A stretch of 64,000 nucleotides of DNA from Salegentibacter mishustinae (GCF_002900095.1 NZ_LLKN01000002.1:186001-250000), one strand, 5' to 3'; positions 37,989-46,493 are shown, numbered from the stretch's first letter. Numbers and translations are program-made. The notes: a model not told the origin generated them from the sequence alone.

Positions 37989-38377
37989 TAAAGATTTACG
38001 TGAATAGATTCCGCTAACTTTTTGAATTCTTCATCCTCCATTTTGACGCTATTTGAAAAGTCCATATCACTCATAGAATTAAGTGGAATGAGATGAACGT
38101 GGGCGTGCGGGACTTCAAGTCCTACAACTGCCATTCCTACCCTTTTGCAATCAACGGTTTTTTTTAGGGCCAGGGCTACTTTTCGAGAAAATCGCATCAA
38201 TTCTTGGTAGACTTCCTCCTCAAGGTCAAAAATATAATCTACTTCTTTTTTGGGAATACAGAGCACGTGACCCCTGGCATTGGGATTTATATCTAAAAAA
38301 GCTAAAAACTGACTATCCTCGGCGATCTTGTAAGCAGGCACTTCGCCTTTTACAATTTTGGTGAATAAACTAGACAT
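37988..38377 (-). CDS. HIT-family nucleotide hydrolase
   Basis: A 129-residue histidine-triad protein: SLFTKIVKGEVPAYKIAED at the start and the catalytic triad GLEVPHAHVHLIPL (HxHxH) near residue 100. Members hydrolyse AMP-linked or AMP-NH2-type substrates (HinT/Fhit relatives). Located immediately downstream of greA; in this lineage greA is commonly followed by this gene, but a terminator at 38409-38460 separates them here. Confidence 0.95.
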   Translation of the reverse strand: MSSLFTKIVKGEVPAYKIAEDSQFLAFLDINPNARGHVLCIPKKEVDYIFDLEEEVYQELMRFSRKVALALKKTVDCKRVGMAVVGLEVPHAHVHLIPLNSMSDMDFSNSVKMEDEEFKKLAESIHVNL

Positions 38378-38408
38378 AATAATTATTGAATTGGTTAGTA
38401 CTCTAAAA

Positions 38409-38460
38409 GTAAAATCCTTTTCACAGAACCTTAGTTAAAGGTATTGGAAAAGGATTTTAC
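38409..38460 (-). terminator. Terminator of greA
   Basis: A 14-bp stem gtaaaatccttttc / gaaaaggattttac encloses a smaller acctt / aaggt hairpin. On the minus strand it is followed by TTTTAGAG, 22 bases past the greA stop. Confidence 0.8.
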
Positions 38461-38481
38461 AAAGTGTTAAAAACCGGGAAC

Positions 38482-38958
38482 TTATTCTCTCCAGATCTTT
38501 AATATTTCAAATTTCATCGTTCCGCTAGGAACATTAATTTCTGCGGTATCACCAACTTTTTTACCCAGTAAACCTTTACCAATTGGAGAATCTACAGATA
38601 TTTTACCTGTTTTTAGATCGGCTTCACTTTGGGCTACCAGTTTATATTCTACTTCAGCACCATTAGTTTGGTTCTTTATTTTTACGTGAGAGTGCACTAA
38701 AACTTTATCGGTATCTAATTGAGATTCGTCTATCACTCTTGCGTTAGCAACCACTTCTTCTAATTTAGAAATCTTCATTTCTAAAAGTCCCTGTGCTTCC
38801 TTAGCAGCATCATACTCGGCGTTCTCACTTAAATCTCCTTTATCCCGGGCTTCGGCAATAGCTTCAGAAGCTCTTGGCCGTTCTACATCACGTAATTGAT
38901 TTAGCTCATCTTTCAATTTTTTTAGCCCCTCTTCAGTATAATAAGATACTTTGCTCAT
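38482..38958 (-). CDS. greA: Transcription elongation factor GreA
   Basis: GreA rescues backtracked RNA polymerase by stimulating transcript cleavage. From ATG at 38958 it has 158 residues: the N-terminal coiled coil (YYTEEGLKKLKDELNQL, ...ARDKGDLSENAEYDAAKEAQ) with the acidic DLSENAEYD tip, and the C-terminal FKBP-like domain (VDSPIGKGLLGKKVGDTAEI). An earlier in-frame start would add about 29 residues covering the leader hairpin, unlike any GreA, so it was rejected. A terminator-like hairpin precedes it. Confidence 0.97.
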   Translation of the reverse strand: MSKVSYYTEEGLKKLKDELNQLRDVERPRASEAIAEARDKGDLSENAEYDAAKEAQGLLEMKISKLEEVVANARVIDESQLDTDKVLVHSHVKIKNQTNGAEVEYKLVAQSEADLKTGKISVDSPIGKGLLGKKVGDTAEINVPSGTMKFEILKIWRE

Positions 38959-38981
38959 AACTTCATCGTTTATATAAATAG

Positions 38982-39008
38982 AAAAAATCCCATAGCGCGA
39001 CGGGATTT
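38982..39008 (-). promoter_or_regulatory. Terminator-like hairpin in the greA leader (candidate attenuator)
   Basis: The minus-strand RNA has AAAUCCC, a 10-base loop, GGGAUUU and further Us (six in a row), then 24 bases to the greA ATG. It begins almost at the predicted start site (box at 39015-39022), so termination would give a tiny RNA. E. coli greA is known to have a terminator in its leader; that this one works the same way is inference. Confidence 0.5.
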
Positions 39009-39014
39009 GTTTAA

Positions 39015-39022
39015 CAAATATA
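39015..39022 (-). promoter_or_regulatory. Promoter -7 box of greA
   Basis: The minus strand reads TATATTTG (TAnnTTTG) just upstream of the leader hairpin. No TTG was found at -33. Confidence 0.45.
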
Positions 39023-39074
39023 ATAAATTTACGCCTTGAAAACAATAATAATATTTAGCGAAAAATTTGCCAAT

Positions 39075-39509
39075 ATGATGAAAAAAACTCTTGTTTTACT
39101 TCTATTTTCAGCAATTTTTAGCGCGTGCTCCACAAATGATGATAATTCGCTTAATAACCCCAACCTTATTAATTTGAATTTCAGGCTGCAACTAAATCTA
39201 GATTTCCCTGAATATAATGATCTTCAATTCCCAGGCAATAGCTTTGCAACCTATAACGAAGGTATACGTGGGGTTGTTGTATATAACATCAATAATTCAC
39301 AATACACCGCTTTTGAATTAAGCGACCCTAATCATCCACCAAGTAATTGTTCTGCAATGACCGTTGAAGGCGTAGTTGCTACCTGTAATTGTGAAGATGG
39401 AAATTCTTATAATATTATTACAGGTGAATTACTGGAAGGTGAAGGCCAGTACTCTATGAAGCCATACCGCATTGAACGTCGCGGAAATACGATTGAGGTA
39501 TATAATTAA
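39075..39509 (+). CDS. Lipoprotein with a Rieske-like fold lacking the full ligand set
   Basis: A 144-residue lipoprotein: signal sequence MMKKTLVLLLFSAIFSAC with Cys as the lipidation site. The C-terminal part (CSAMTVEGVVATCNCEDGNSY ... GEGQYSMKPYRIERR) has the layout of Rieske iron-sulfur domains, with Cys where the first C-x-H would be and C-N-C at the second box, but the His ligands are missing. It probably keeps the fold without a 2Fe-2S cluster; this is an inference. A start at 39036 is in frame but would precede the signal peptide by 13 residues. Confidence 0.7.
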   Translation: MMKKTLVLLLFSAIFSACSTNDDNSLNNPNLINLNFRLQLNLDFPEYNDLQFPGNSFATYNEGIRGVVVYNINNSQYTAFELSDPNHPPSNCSAMTVEGVVATCNCEDGNSYNIITGELLEGEGQYSMKPYRIERRGNTIEVYN

Positions 39510-39513
39510 AAAC

Positions 39514-39548
39514 CTCTCCCCTCCCATTAAAAAGGAGGAGAAAGGTGA
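39514..39548. terminator. GC-rich hairpin between the lipoprotein and TonB receptor genes
   Basis: An imperfect inverted repeat cctctcccctcc / ggaggagaaagg lies in the short gap between two convergent genes. On the minus strand it is followed by TTTTT, so it may end the receptor transcript. Its sequence also resembles the larger repeat at 50764-50925. Confidence 0.6.
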
Positions 39549-39556
39549 CAAACAAA

Positions 39557-41938
39557 TTAAAACTTCAAAGTAATTCCGGCTAAAAAGTTGGTAGTTGCTT
39601 GAGGATAGTAACCTGCTCCATCTAAAGTTTGTAAACCCGTTGAAGTATCTGGGTTTTCTACATCAAAAGTGTAGTAATAGCCATTAGATACATATTCTTC
39701 GCCAAATATATTATTGACCAAACCTGTAAATACCACTTCTTTAAATAAAGGCGCGTTTCTCCAGGTATACTGAACATTAAAATCGTTTACGAAATATGCA
39801 TCTAACTTAGAGGTTTCGGCTTCAATATTGCTCATATATTGCTCTCCCACATATTTTGAAAGTAGGCTTAATTCCAAACCATTTACAGGCAGATAACTAA
39901 TTCTATTACCACCCACTATTGAAGGAGAAAAAGAAATATCGGTATTCCCAAAATCAACCAGTTCACCATCCCAGGTAGCTACAAAATCGATATTCTTATT
40001 TTGGCTTAAAGCCAGGTTTGGCCTTAGCACTACTTTTTCTGAAAGTCTAATTATCGCATCTATTTCCAGACCTAAGCGATAACTATTTCCACTGTTTTCA
40101 CGAATAAAAGAACCAACATCATCAATACCACCGGTGAGTACCAGCTGATTTTGATAATCCATATAATATAAATTGGTATTTAGCTGAACAGCTGTTGTAT
40201 TAAGCCTCCAGCCCAATTCATAATCGTTTAGTTCTTCGTGTTCAGGATCACCGTTTTCATAATCACTTCTTCTTGGCTCTCTATTGGCGCGAGCATAAGA
40301 GAAATAAAATTGATTTTGATCGTTCAACACATAGGTTAATCCGGCTTTTGGATTGAAAAATGTGAAAGAATCATTTACCAGGAATTCATTACCTTCAGAT
40401 AAAACTCCTTCGGTCTCATAATCTATAGTTCTGACTTGCATATCTAAATAACCGGCCAGTTTGTCTGAAATCGCATAAGTCGCTTTTCCGTATAGGTTAA
40501 AGTCAGTTTTTCTACCTACATTTTCATAGTATGGCTCATAAGGATCATTATTTCTAGCAAAACGGGTGTAAATAACTTCACCAAAATGATCACCAATGTA
40601 TCGATTCCAGGCACCGCCAAAATTCACATCCCAATCTGCATCCTGATAATTTAAACCGAAAGTAGTTCCGTAGAAATCATTATCCAGCCATTTAGTGCCT
40701 ACCAAATCTGAAGTAGAAACTTCTTCCCCATCAGCCTGAAAATTTTCCAATCCGAATTCATTTAAAGCAGCATCCTCTTCATATTCCTCGTAATAACCGC
40801 GGCCATAGGTATAATGAAAAGCAAGATTAGAAGACCAGTTTTTATTATACTCCTGGTTCCACAGTAATTGATAGTGATCTTGCTTGTAATTATCGGTTTG
40901 GTTTTCATAGAATTTAGTGTTTCCAGCCTCATCGGTATATACTCCCGCAGGGTTATAGGTTCGATCGTTTTCCAGGGTTTCTGCATCTATCCCGTACCAG
41001 GCCTGGTAAGTAGTTTCACTACCTCCAAATGTTATGGCCTTAACGAGTGTATTTTCGTCTACATAGGTTCCTTGTAGAAAGTAAGATTTTAAATCACTAC
41101 TGGCCCTATCTATATAGCCATCACTTTTAATTTGCGAAGCACGGCCGGCAAATTCCCAATGATTGTCTATAAGTCCAGTACTGAATTTCACGGTATGCTT
41201 GTGCGTGTTAAAAGAACCGTAGCTATTGCCAATTTCTGCGTTTGCTTCTTCGCTGTAACCGTCGGTTAAGATATTTATACTGGCTCCAAAAGCACCGGCG
41301 CCATTTGTGGAAGTTCCCACCCCACGTTGCAACTGTAAATTTTCTACAGAAGATGCAAAGTCACCCAGGTTCACCCAAAAGGTTCCAAGGCTTTCAGCAT
41401 CGTTATAGGGAATACCATTTATTGTTACATTGGTACTGGTGGGACCGCTTCCTCTCACCCTAATCCCGGTGTAACCCACGCCGGCACCGGCATCACTGGT
41501 AGTTACCACATTAGGCATATAATTCATTAACACAGGAATATCCTGGCCCAGGTTACGATCTTCAATTTCCTCATTACCAAGGTTACTATAAGTAATAGGA
41601 GATTTTGCGGTAACTCTTACCGAAGAAAGAAAAACCTCATCTAAAACTTCTTCAACATTAGCAAGGTCTACATTTAAGGTTTTGTCCTGATCAAGCTCTA
41701 CCTCTAAACTTTTTTGATTCCCATAAGAAAATACAAGCTTATAAGTTCCTTCTTTAAGCTGGAGGCTATACCTCCCATTTTCATCGGTAGCTGTGCCCTC
41801 TCCAGATTCTACGGCATAAACTGCCACGCCTTCTACCGGCTTTTCGCCACGGGTTACTTTTCCCTGTACAATGTGTGTTTGAGCAACGGCTTGCAGTGAA
41901 ATAAGGCAGAGGCCGATAAAAAATAATAAAGATTTCAT
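39557..41938 (-). CDS. TonB-dependent outer-membrane receptor under TPP riboswitch control, probable thiamine uptake
   Basis: A 793-residue outer-membrane receptor. It has a signal peptide (LLFFIGLCLISLQAVAQ), a carboxypeptidase-regulatory-like beta-sandwich (residues ~20-100, QGKVTRGEKPVEGVAVYAVE), a plug domain (IPVLMNYMPNVVTTSDAG, GIRVRGSGPTSTNVTINGIP) and a 22-strand barrel ending in LAGITLKF. The leader holds a TPP riboswitch with its own terminator. In Bacteroidota, TPP-controlled receptors of this kind have been proposed as thiamine transporters, so the substrate is probably thiamine or a precursor moiety. No SusD-like partner is present. Confidence 0.9.
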   Translation of the reverse strand: MKSLLFFIGLCLISLQAVAQTHIVQGKVTRGEKPVEGVAVYAVESGEGTATDENGRYSLQLKEGTYKLVFSYGNQKSLEVELDQDKTLNVDLANVEEVLDEVFLSSVRVTAKSPITYSNLGNEEIEDRNLGQDIPVLMNYMPNVVTTSDAGAGVGYTGIRVRGSGPTSTNVTINGIPYNDAESLGTFWVNLGDFASSVENLQLQRGVGTSTNGAGAFGASINILTDGYSEEANAEIGNSYGSFNTHKHTVKFSTGLIDNHWEFAGRASQIKSDGYIDRASSDLKSYFLQGTYVDENTLVKAITFGGSETTYQAWYGIDAETLENDRTYNPAGVYTDEAGNTKFYENQTDNYKQDHYQLLWNQEYNKNWSSNLAFHYTYGRGYYEEYEEDAALNEFGLENFQADGEEVSTSDLVGTKWLDNDFYGTTFGLNYQDADWDVNFGGAWNRYIGDHFGEVIYTRFARNNDPYEPYYENVGRKTDFNLYGKATYAISDKLAGYLDMQVRTIDYETEGVLSEGNEFLVNDSFTFFNPKAGLTYVLNDQNQFYFSYARANREPRRSDYENGDPEHEELNDYELGWRLNTTAVQLNTNLYYMDYQNQLVLTGGIDDVGSFIRENSGNSYRLGLEIDAIIRLSEKVVLRPNLALSQNKNIDFVATWDGELVDFGNTDISFSPSIVGGNRISYLPVNGLELSLLSKYVGEQYMSNIEAETSKLDAYFVNDFNVQYTWRNAPLFKEVVFTGLVNNIFGEEYVSNGYYYTFDVENPDTSTGLQTLDGAGYYPQATTNFLAGITLKF

Positions 41939-41995
41939 TCGTAAGAAATTATTTACGAATAAAAGGGGCTATTATTCCTTGGTTAAAAATTAGAT

Positions 41996-42042
41996 AAAAA
42001 AAAATCCTGAAATTGCCCACCGGTGTTTTGGCATTTTCAGGA
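41996..42042 (-). terminator. Expression-platform terminator of the TPP riboswitch
   Basis: The minus-strand RNA forms TCCTGAAAATGCC / GGCAATTTCAGGA (one mismatch, 12-base loop) followed by nine U residues, located between the aptamer and the receptor start. This is an intrinsic terminator that TPP binding could expose. Confidence 0.85.
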
Positions 42043-42065
42043 GTACATACGTTGCGCATTTTGCG

Positions 42066-42146
42066 CGTGTCCCTTGGCAGCATTACCTGCCCAGGTTCTT
42101 TGGGTATGATCTCAGCCACAATTAAGTGGCACCCCTTTGAGATTTG
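42066..42146 (-). promoter_or_regulatory. TPP riboswitch (THI element)
   Basis: The minus strand contains the conserved aptamer blocks in order: GGGGTGCC, GGCTGAGATCATACCC, GAACCTGGGCAGGTAATGCTG, and AAGGGA. These correspond to P2/J3-2, the pyrimidine-sensor GGCTGAGA and the pyrophosphate-sensor loop of thiamine pyrophosphate riboswitches. It sits immediately upstream of an intrinsic terminator and the TonB-dependent receptor gene. Confidence 0.93.
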
Positions 42147-42149
42147 CGG

Positions 42150-42179
42150 CAAATGTATAAGACTTTTATGAAAAAGCAA
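42150..42179 (-). promoter_or_regulatory. Consensus promoter of the TPP-regulated receptor
   Basis: On the minus strand TTG (42179-42177), 19 bases, then TACATTTG (42157-42150), a perfect Bacteroidota promoter. The predicted start site falls at the 5' edge of the riboswitch. Confidence 0.8.
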
Positions 42180-42300
42180 TAATTTTTACGCCTATAATTT
42201 AGCCCCTCCAATTATTAGCTCGCCTCAGGCCTACAACCATTTCTCTTGCATAAAAATTCTAAGATCCGGGATAATGCGGTTTCATTTCGTTTAAATGGTG

Positions 42301-42308
42301 TAATTTTG
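42301..42308 (+). promoter_or_regulatory. Promoter -7 box of the hybrid kinase gene
   Basis: TAATTTTG matches TAnnTTTG, 14 bases before the ATG. No TTG at the right spacing, so the call is weak. Confidence 0.4.
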
Positions 42309-42322
42309 GTGGTAATAATTTT

Positions 42323-44740
42323 ATGCGAAACACAAAGCGCTCCATAACCTATAAAGTAATTGGCGGATATCTCCTGATAGCCGCACTGGCCGCTGTTGCC
42401 GTTTGGCTGGTATGGAACCAGGTTGTTGCTTTTAGTAAGGTTTCAGAGAACAACAATAACAATAACGAACAGCTTTTTATGCTGAGCGATATTACTACCA
42501 GCCTTTATGAAACTGAAAACTTAAGCAGGCAGCTTATTCAAACCGGAAATGAAGCTGATCTCGAGAAATACCAAAATCAAATAGATAGCATTCAGCTTGA
42601 TATTCAGAGATTAAAAACCGGTTATGCAGATAGTTCAATGAAAAATGAACTGGATAGCATTAAAGAATTGCTATCTGAAAAGTCTACCAATCTCCAGGAA
42701 CTATACGAACTAAGAGAACAACAACGTAATCAAAATTACTATTCCCAGGTTTTAAATGAATTAAAAAAAATAGATCCATCTTTTGAAGATTATAATTACC
42801 GCCAACGTTTTTCCAACCTGGAACCTCATCAACGTAGATTATTAATTAGATGGCTGGAATATTCACGAGAAGACAATGCTGAAAAACTCACCAACCGAAC
42901 TGCAGACTCTATAATAGGTTCGGTTAGAAATGTATTAAGCGAGCTAGAAATTGCTAACCGACGGTTTCAAAATACCGTAGATAAAAAGGAGCAGGAATTC
43001 CTGGAAAATGATATGATTATTAACCAGCAATTAAGACGCTTGCTGGGGAAAATTGAACTGGAAGAACGGGAAGCCTCCATACAGCGAGCTAAAGTGTCCC
43101 AAAATATGATAGAAGAGAGCTCGCAAATATTCCTGATTGCAGGTATTGTGAGTTTCCTAATTATATTATTATCGCTAATTTTTATTATTAAAGATATCAC
43201 TAAAAGTCAGCAATACAGGAGAGAATTAGAAGAAGCCAAAGATTTTGCTGAAACCCTGTTAAAAAGGCGGGAACAATTTATGGCCGCGATTACCCACGAT
43301 TTAAGATCGCCATTAAATACGCTTATTGGCTATACAGATCTAATTGAAAAATCTTCCCTCAATACCAAGCAGTCTCATTATATGGACCAGGTAAAAAAAT
43401 CGTCTAACTTCATTCTGCATTTAGTTAACGATCTCCTGGATCTTTCTAAACTGGAAGCCGGAAAAATGACGGTTAAAAAGCTACCGTTTAATCCTGCGAA
43501 ACTTATAAAAGATACTGTTTACAACGCTTTACCGGCAACCAGAAATGAAAATGTAGCGATTGTTTTTGAAGCTTCAAAAGATGCAGACACACAAGTTCTT
43601 AGCGACCCTTTCAGGATCAAGCAAATAATTGCCAACCTCATCACCAATGCCTGTAAGTTTACTAAAGAAGGTGAAATTAAAGTCAATATTTACCTTAAGA
43701 AAGAAATTGAAGATAGTTACTGCCTTATTATTTCGGTAAAAGATACCGGAATTGGAATTTCTGAAGAAAAGCAAGAAGAGATTTTTGAGGAATTTTCACA
43801 GGAGAATACAAAAATAGAAAAAGCTTACGGCGGAACAGGGCTAGGACTCACTATTACCAAGAGTTTGACCGAATTATTAAAAGGTGAATTGAAACTGAAA
43901 AGCAAACAGGGCGAAGGTAGCGAGTTTACGGTTTTTCTTCCCGTTAGAAAACTTACTACTGAAGCAGCTAAAGTACCTGAAGTAGAAGCTACACCTGAAT
44001 TACCTGATCTTTCCGGGAAAACCGCTCTTATTGTAGACGATGAACCTTCTCAGCTTTCGCTCACGGGCGAATTGCTTAAATCTATGGGAATGCAGTGTGA
44101 TAGCGCATTGAACGGAAGCGACGCTCTTAAGAAATTGGAAAACAGAAAATATTCGCTGGTTTTAACCGATATACAAATGCCAGAAATGGATGGTTTTGAC
44201 CTGATTAAAAATATCAGGAAAAAGTATAAAATTGGGGAATTACCCGTTATCGCTTTATCGGGTAGAACAGATGTTGATGCTGAAACATATAAACTCGCTG
44301 GATTCAACAAAAGTCTTTTAAAGCCTTATAAGCCCGGAAAATTGCAACAAAGTATTGCAGCTATTTTTAAACTTGAACTTAAAGAGAAAGTAAATAACAA
44401 CCTTCAACATTCTAAAAACAATCATTACGATCTTCAGGATATTTATGATTTTTCGGCAGGAGATCAGGAAGCTGTGCAAACTATTTTAGAGGCGTTTATA
44501 GAAAGTTCCAGATCACAAATAGAGCTTATTGCTATTGCGCGTAAGAATAATGATGAAAAAGAAGTCGCAAGACTAGCCCATAAAATGGTACCAATGTTAA
44601 AGCAGATCAATGCGAAACATCTGGCGAGGCAGTTAGAAAGGCTTGAACAAAATGAAGCTTTTACTGATAAAGAATTTAATCAATTGAAAGCTGGAATTCT
44701 AAACTTAATGGAAGAACTGGAACAGGAAATTAAAGTTTAA
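42323..44740 (+). CDS. Hybrid sensor histidine kinase with receiver and HPt domains
   Basis: An 805-residue membrane kinase with a complete internal His-Asp-His relay. Order: membrane helix (YLLIAALAAVAVWLVWNQVV), long periplasmic helical region (~35-265), membrane helix (IFLIAGIVSFLIILLSLIFII), H-box AITHDLRSPLNTLIGY, ATPase motifs NLITNACKFT, VKDTGIGISEEK and GGTGLGLTI, a receiver (ALIVDDEPSQ, phospho-Asp in VLTDIQMPEMDG), and a C-terminal HPt helix with ARLAHKMVPML. The convergent NtrC-type regulator overlaps it by 11 bases and is the natural partner. Confidence 0.95.
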   Translation: MRNTKRSITYKVIGGYLLIAALAAVAVWLVWNQVVAFSKVSENNNNNNEQLFMLSDITTSLYETENLSRQLIQTGNEADLEKYQNQIDSIQLDIQRLKTGYADSSMKNELDSIKELLSEKSTNLQELYELREQQRNQNYYSQVLNELKKIDPSFEDYNYRQRFSNLEPHQRRLLIRWLEYSREDNAEKLTNRTADSIIGSVRNVLSELEIANRRFQNTVDKKEQEFLENDMIINQQLRRLLGKIELEEREASIQRAKVSQNMIEESSQIFLIAGIVSFLIILLSLIFIIKDITKSQQYRRELEEAKDFAETLLKRREQFMAAITHDLRSPLNTLIGYTDLIEKSSLNTKQSHYMDQVKKSSNFILHLVNDLLDLSKLEAGKMTVKKLPFNPAKLIKDTVYNALPATRNENVAIVFEASKDADTQVLSDPFRIKQIIANLITNACKFTKEGEIKVNIYLKKEIEDSYCLIISVKDTGIGISEEKQEEIFEEFSQENTKIEKAYGGTGLGLTITKSLTELLKGELKLKSKQGEGSEFTVFLPVRKLTTEAAKVPEVEATPELPDLSGKTALIVDDEPSQLSLTGELLKSMGMQCDSALNGSDALKKLENRKYSLVLTDIQMPEMDGFDLIKNIRKKYKIGELPVIALSGRTDVDAETYKLAGFNKSLLKPYKPGKLQQSIAAIFKLELKEKVNNNLQHSKNNHYDLQDIYDFSAGDQEAVQTILEAFIESSRSQIELIAIARKNNDEKEVARLAHKMVPMLKQINAKHLARQLERLEQNEAFTDKEFNQLKAGILNLMEELEQEIKV

Positions 44741-46085
44741 TATCGTACTGTTTTAGTTTATTGTAAAGTGTTTTACGATCTATAGAAAGTAATCTCGCAG
44801 CTTTACTTTTATTACCGCCGGCTTTCTCCAAAGCGTCTAAAATTAGTTGTTCCTCATTCTTATTTTTAAAAAGCCCGTATTCGGTTTCTGTGTTAGAATG
44901 AGTAGCTGTTGCGATTTCGTGCGGAAGCACTTTAAGAGGTATCATTTCATCCTGTGTAAGCAAGGCGGCCCTTTTCACCATATTCTTTAACTCCCTTAAA
45001 TTACCTGGCCAGTTATAGTTCTTAAAAGCTTCTATAGCACTTTCAGTAAAACCTATCACATTTTTTTCCAATTCAGTATTTGCTTCGTCGAGAAAATATT
45101 CTGCAAAAAGCATCAAATCTTCTTTCCGTTCTTTTAAAGCAGGAACTTTAATTGAAAATTCATTTAAACGATGATAAAGATCTTCTCTAAACTCGCCATC
45201 TTTTACAGCTTGTGCAAGATCTTCGTTTGTAGCGGTAATCACACGAATATCTACCTGTATTTCGTTATTACTGCCTACCGGTTTAATTTTTCTTTCCTGG
45301 AGGGCTCTTAATAATTGCACCTGAAGTTCATAACTAAGGTTACCAATCTCATCGAGAAAAAGGGTACCTCCATTGGCTGCTTCAAAATGTCCTGTTTTAT
45401 CATTTATCGCCCCGGTAAAAGAACCTTTTAAATGACCAAAAAATTCACTGGAAGCTAATTCACGAGGGATTGCCCCGCAATCTACGGCTATAAATGGAGC
45501 ACCGGCCCGCTTACTTTGTTGGTGAATACTTTTTGCTACCTGCTCTTTACCTGTTCCGCTTTCACCCATAATTAAAACGGACATATTTGTAGGCGCAACA
45601 AGCTCAATATAATCGCTTAATTTTATCGCCGCTTCACTAACTCCTTTTACAAAACTGGTTTCCTGACCTGAAGCAGGCTTTTGTGTTTTTTTAGCTTGTG
45701 TTGGTGCGCTGGGTTGTTGTACTTGGGTATGGGTTAAAGCATTTTCTATGGTTTGCAAAATAGACTCAGGCCTAAATGGTTTAGAAACATAGTCAAAAGC
45801 TCCTATTTTCATCGCCTCTACCGCCATACTAATTTCGGCATAGCTAGTCATGATGATGACCTGGGTGTCGGCATTTTCAGCTTTCACCTCTTTTAAAATA
45901 TCAAGTCCGCTGGTATCGGGTAACCTAACATCAGAAAGAATTAGGTTAAATGAGTTTTCTTTTAACTTTTTAAAAGCTTCTGCTCCAGAAAAAACCAATT
46001 CAACCTCATAGTCGCGCTTGATTAGGAAAGTTTTCAGCATAGTTCCAAAAGGAACATCATCTTCAACTATAAGAATTTTTGTCAT
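44730..46085 (-). CDS. Sigma-54-dependent response regulator (NtrC family)
   Basis: A 451-residue transcription activator with a receiver (KILIVEDDVPFG; phospho-Asp in LILSDVRLPDTSG), a sigma-54 AAA+ domain with Walker A GESGTGKEQV, the sigma-54 contact loop as GSFTGA (rather than GAFTGA) and Walker B GGTLFLDEIGNL, and a Fis-type HTH (GNKSKAARLLSIDRKTLYNKL). It should activate promoters read by sigma-54 RNA polymerase. It overlaps the hybrid kinase tail to tail, implying a pair. A candidate -24/-12 site lies near the downstream secreted protein gene. Confidence 0.96.
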   Translation of the reverse strand: MTKILIVEDDVPFGTMLKTFLIKRDYEVELVFSGAEAFKKLKENSFNLILSDVRLPDTSGLDILKEVKAENADTQVIIMTSYAEISMAVEAMKIGAFDYVSKPFRPESILQTIENALTHTQVQQPSAPTQAKKTQKPASGQETSFVKGVSEAAIKLSDYIELVAPTNMSVLIMGESGTGKEQVAKSIHQQSKRAGAPFIAVDCGAIPRELASSEFFGHLKGSFTGAINDKTGHFEAANGGTLFLDEIGNLSYELQVQLLRALQERKIKPVGSNNEIQVDIRVITATNEDLAQAVKDGEFREDLYHRLNEFSIKVPALKERKEDLMLFAEYFLDEANTELEKNVIGFTESAIEAFKNYNWPGNLRELKNMVKRAALLTQDEMIPLKVLPHEIATATHSNTETEYGLFKNKNEEQLILDALEKAGGNKSKAARLLSIDRKTLYNKLKQYDIKL

Positions 46086-46157
46086 TGATTTTTAATTTAA
46101 CCGTCTTGCAAATTTAACAATCTAAATTTCATTGAGTTTAAAAATAAGTATAAAAAA

Positions 46158-46179
46158 AGAGACCCCGTGAAAGGTCTCT
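46158..46179 (-). terminator. Terminator of an orphan minus-strand unit
   Basis: Stem agagacc / ggtctct with an 8-base loop; the minus strand then reads TTTTTTT. It lies upstream of the regulator gene, so it ends a transcript arising between 46180 and 46417, where no recognised gene exists. Confidence 0.8.
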
Positions 46180-46417
46180 CTTCAATGACAATCTAAATTA
46201 TTTATTAATGTGTCATTGGGTGGTATCCATTTTCCAAACTGCAAAAGTACAATCTGCATAAAATTCCTTCATCAACTTAATTGGTTAAAAAGTGTTAGTT
46301 AGTAAGCCAAAAGGCATTTTAACCTTTTAAGTTGTACACATGATCTCTGTTACTTTTTGCTTTAAATCTGGTGCCGAAGGAGTTGGTTTCTCTTAAATTC
46401 CGGCTGTTAGTTTAAAA
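46180..46417 (-). other. Candidate small RNA or small-peptide unit
   Basis: A 408-base stretch (46086-46493) has no recognised gene, yet this part is bracketed by two minus-strand terminators (46418-46465 and 46158-46179), implying its own transcript. Two overlapping short frames exist on the minus strand: 46213-46272 (19 residues, MKEFYADCTFAVWKMDTTQ) and 46182-46259 (25 residues, stopping at the terminator edge). Neither is recognised. The last 30 bases resemble the end of the second unit near 47067. Coding status is unknown. Confidence 0.35.
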
Positions 46418-46465
46418 AATTTCCGTTGAACTTTTTTGGTAGGGCAAATAAATTCAACGGAAATT
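46418..46465 (-). terminator. Terminator of the PepSY-like protein gene
   Basis: A perfect 13-bp stem aatttccgttgaa / ttcaacggaaatt with a 22-base loop; the minus strand continues with TTTT. It begins 29 bases past the gene's stop. Confidence 0.8.
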
Positions 46466-46493
46466 ATTGGTTAGTTAAAGTTGGAGTAGTAAA

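Noticed and set aside
38959-39045. N-terminal extension of greA
   Set aside because: The extra residues would be encoded by the promoter and leader hairpin, and no GreA has such an extension.
41949-42179. Minus-strand open frame of 76 codons upstream of the TonB-dependent receptor
   Set aside because: It runs through the TPP aptamer and its terminator, whose RNA structure explains the sequence; the product has no protein-like features.
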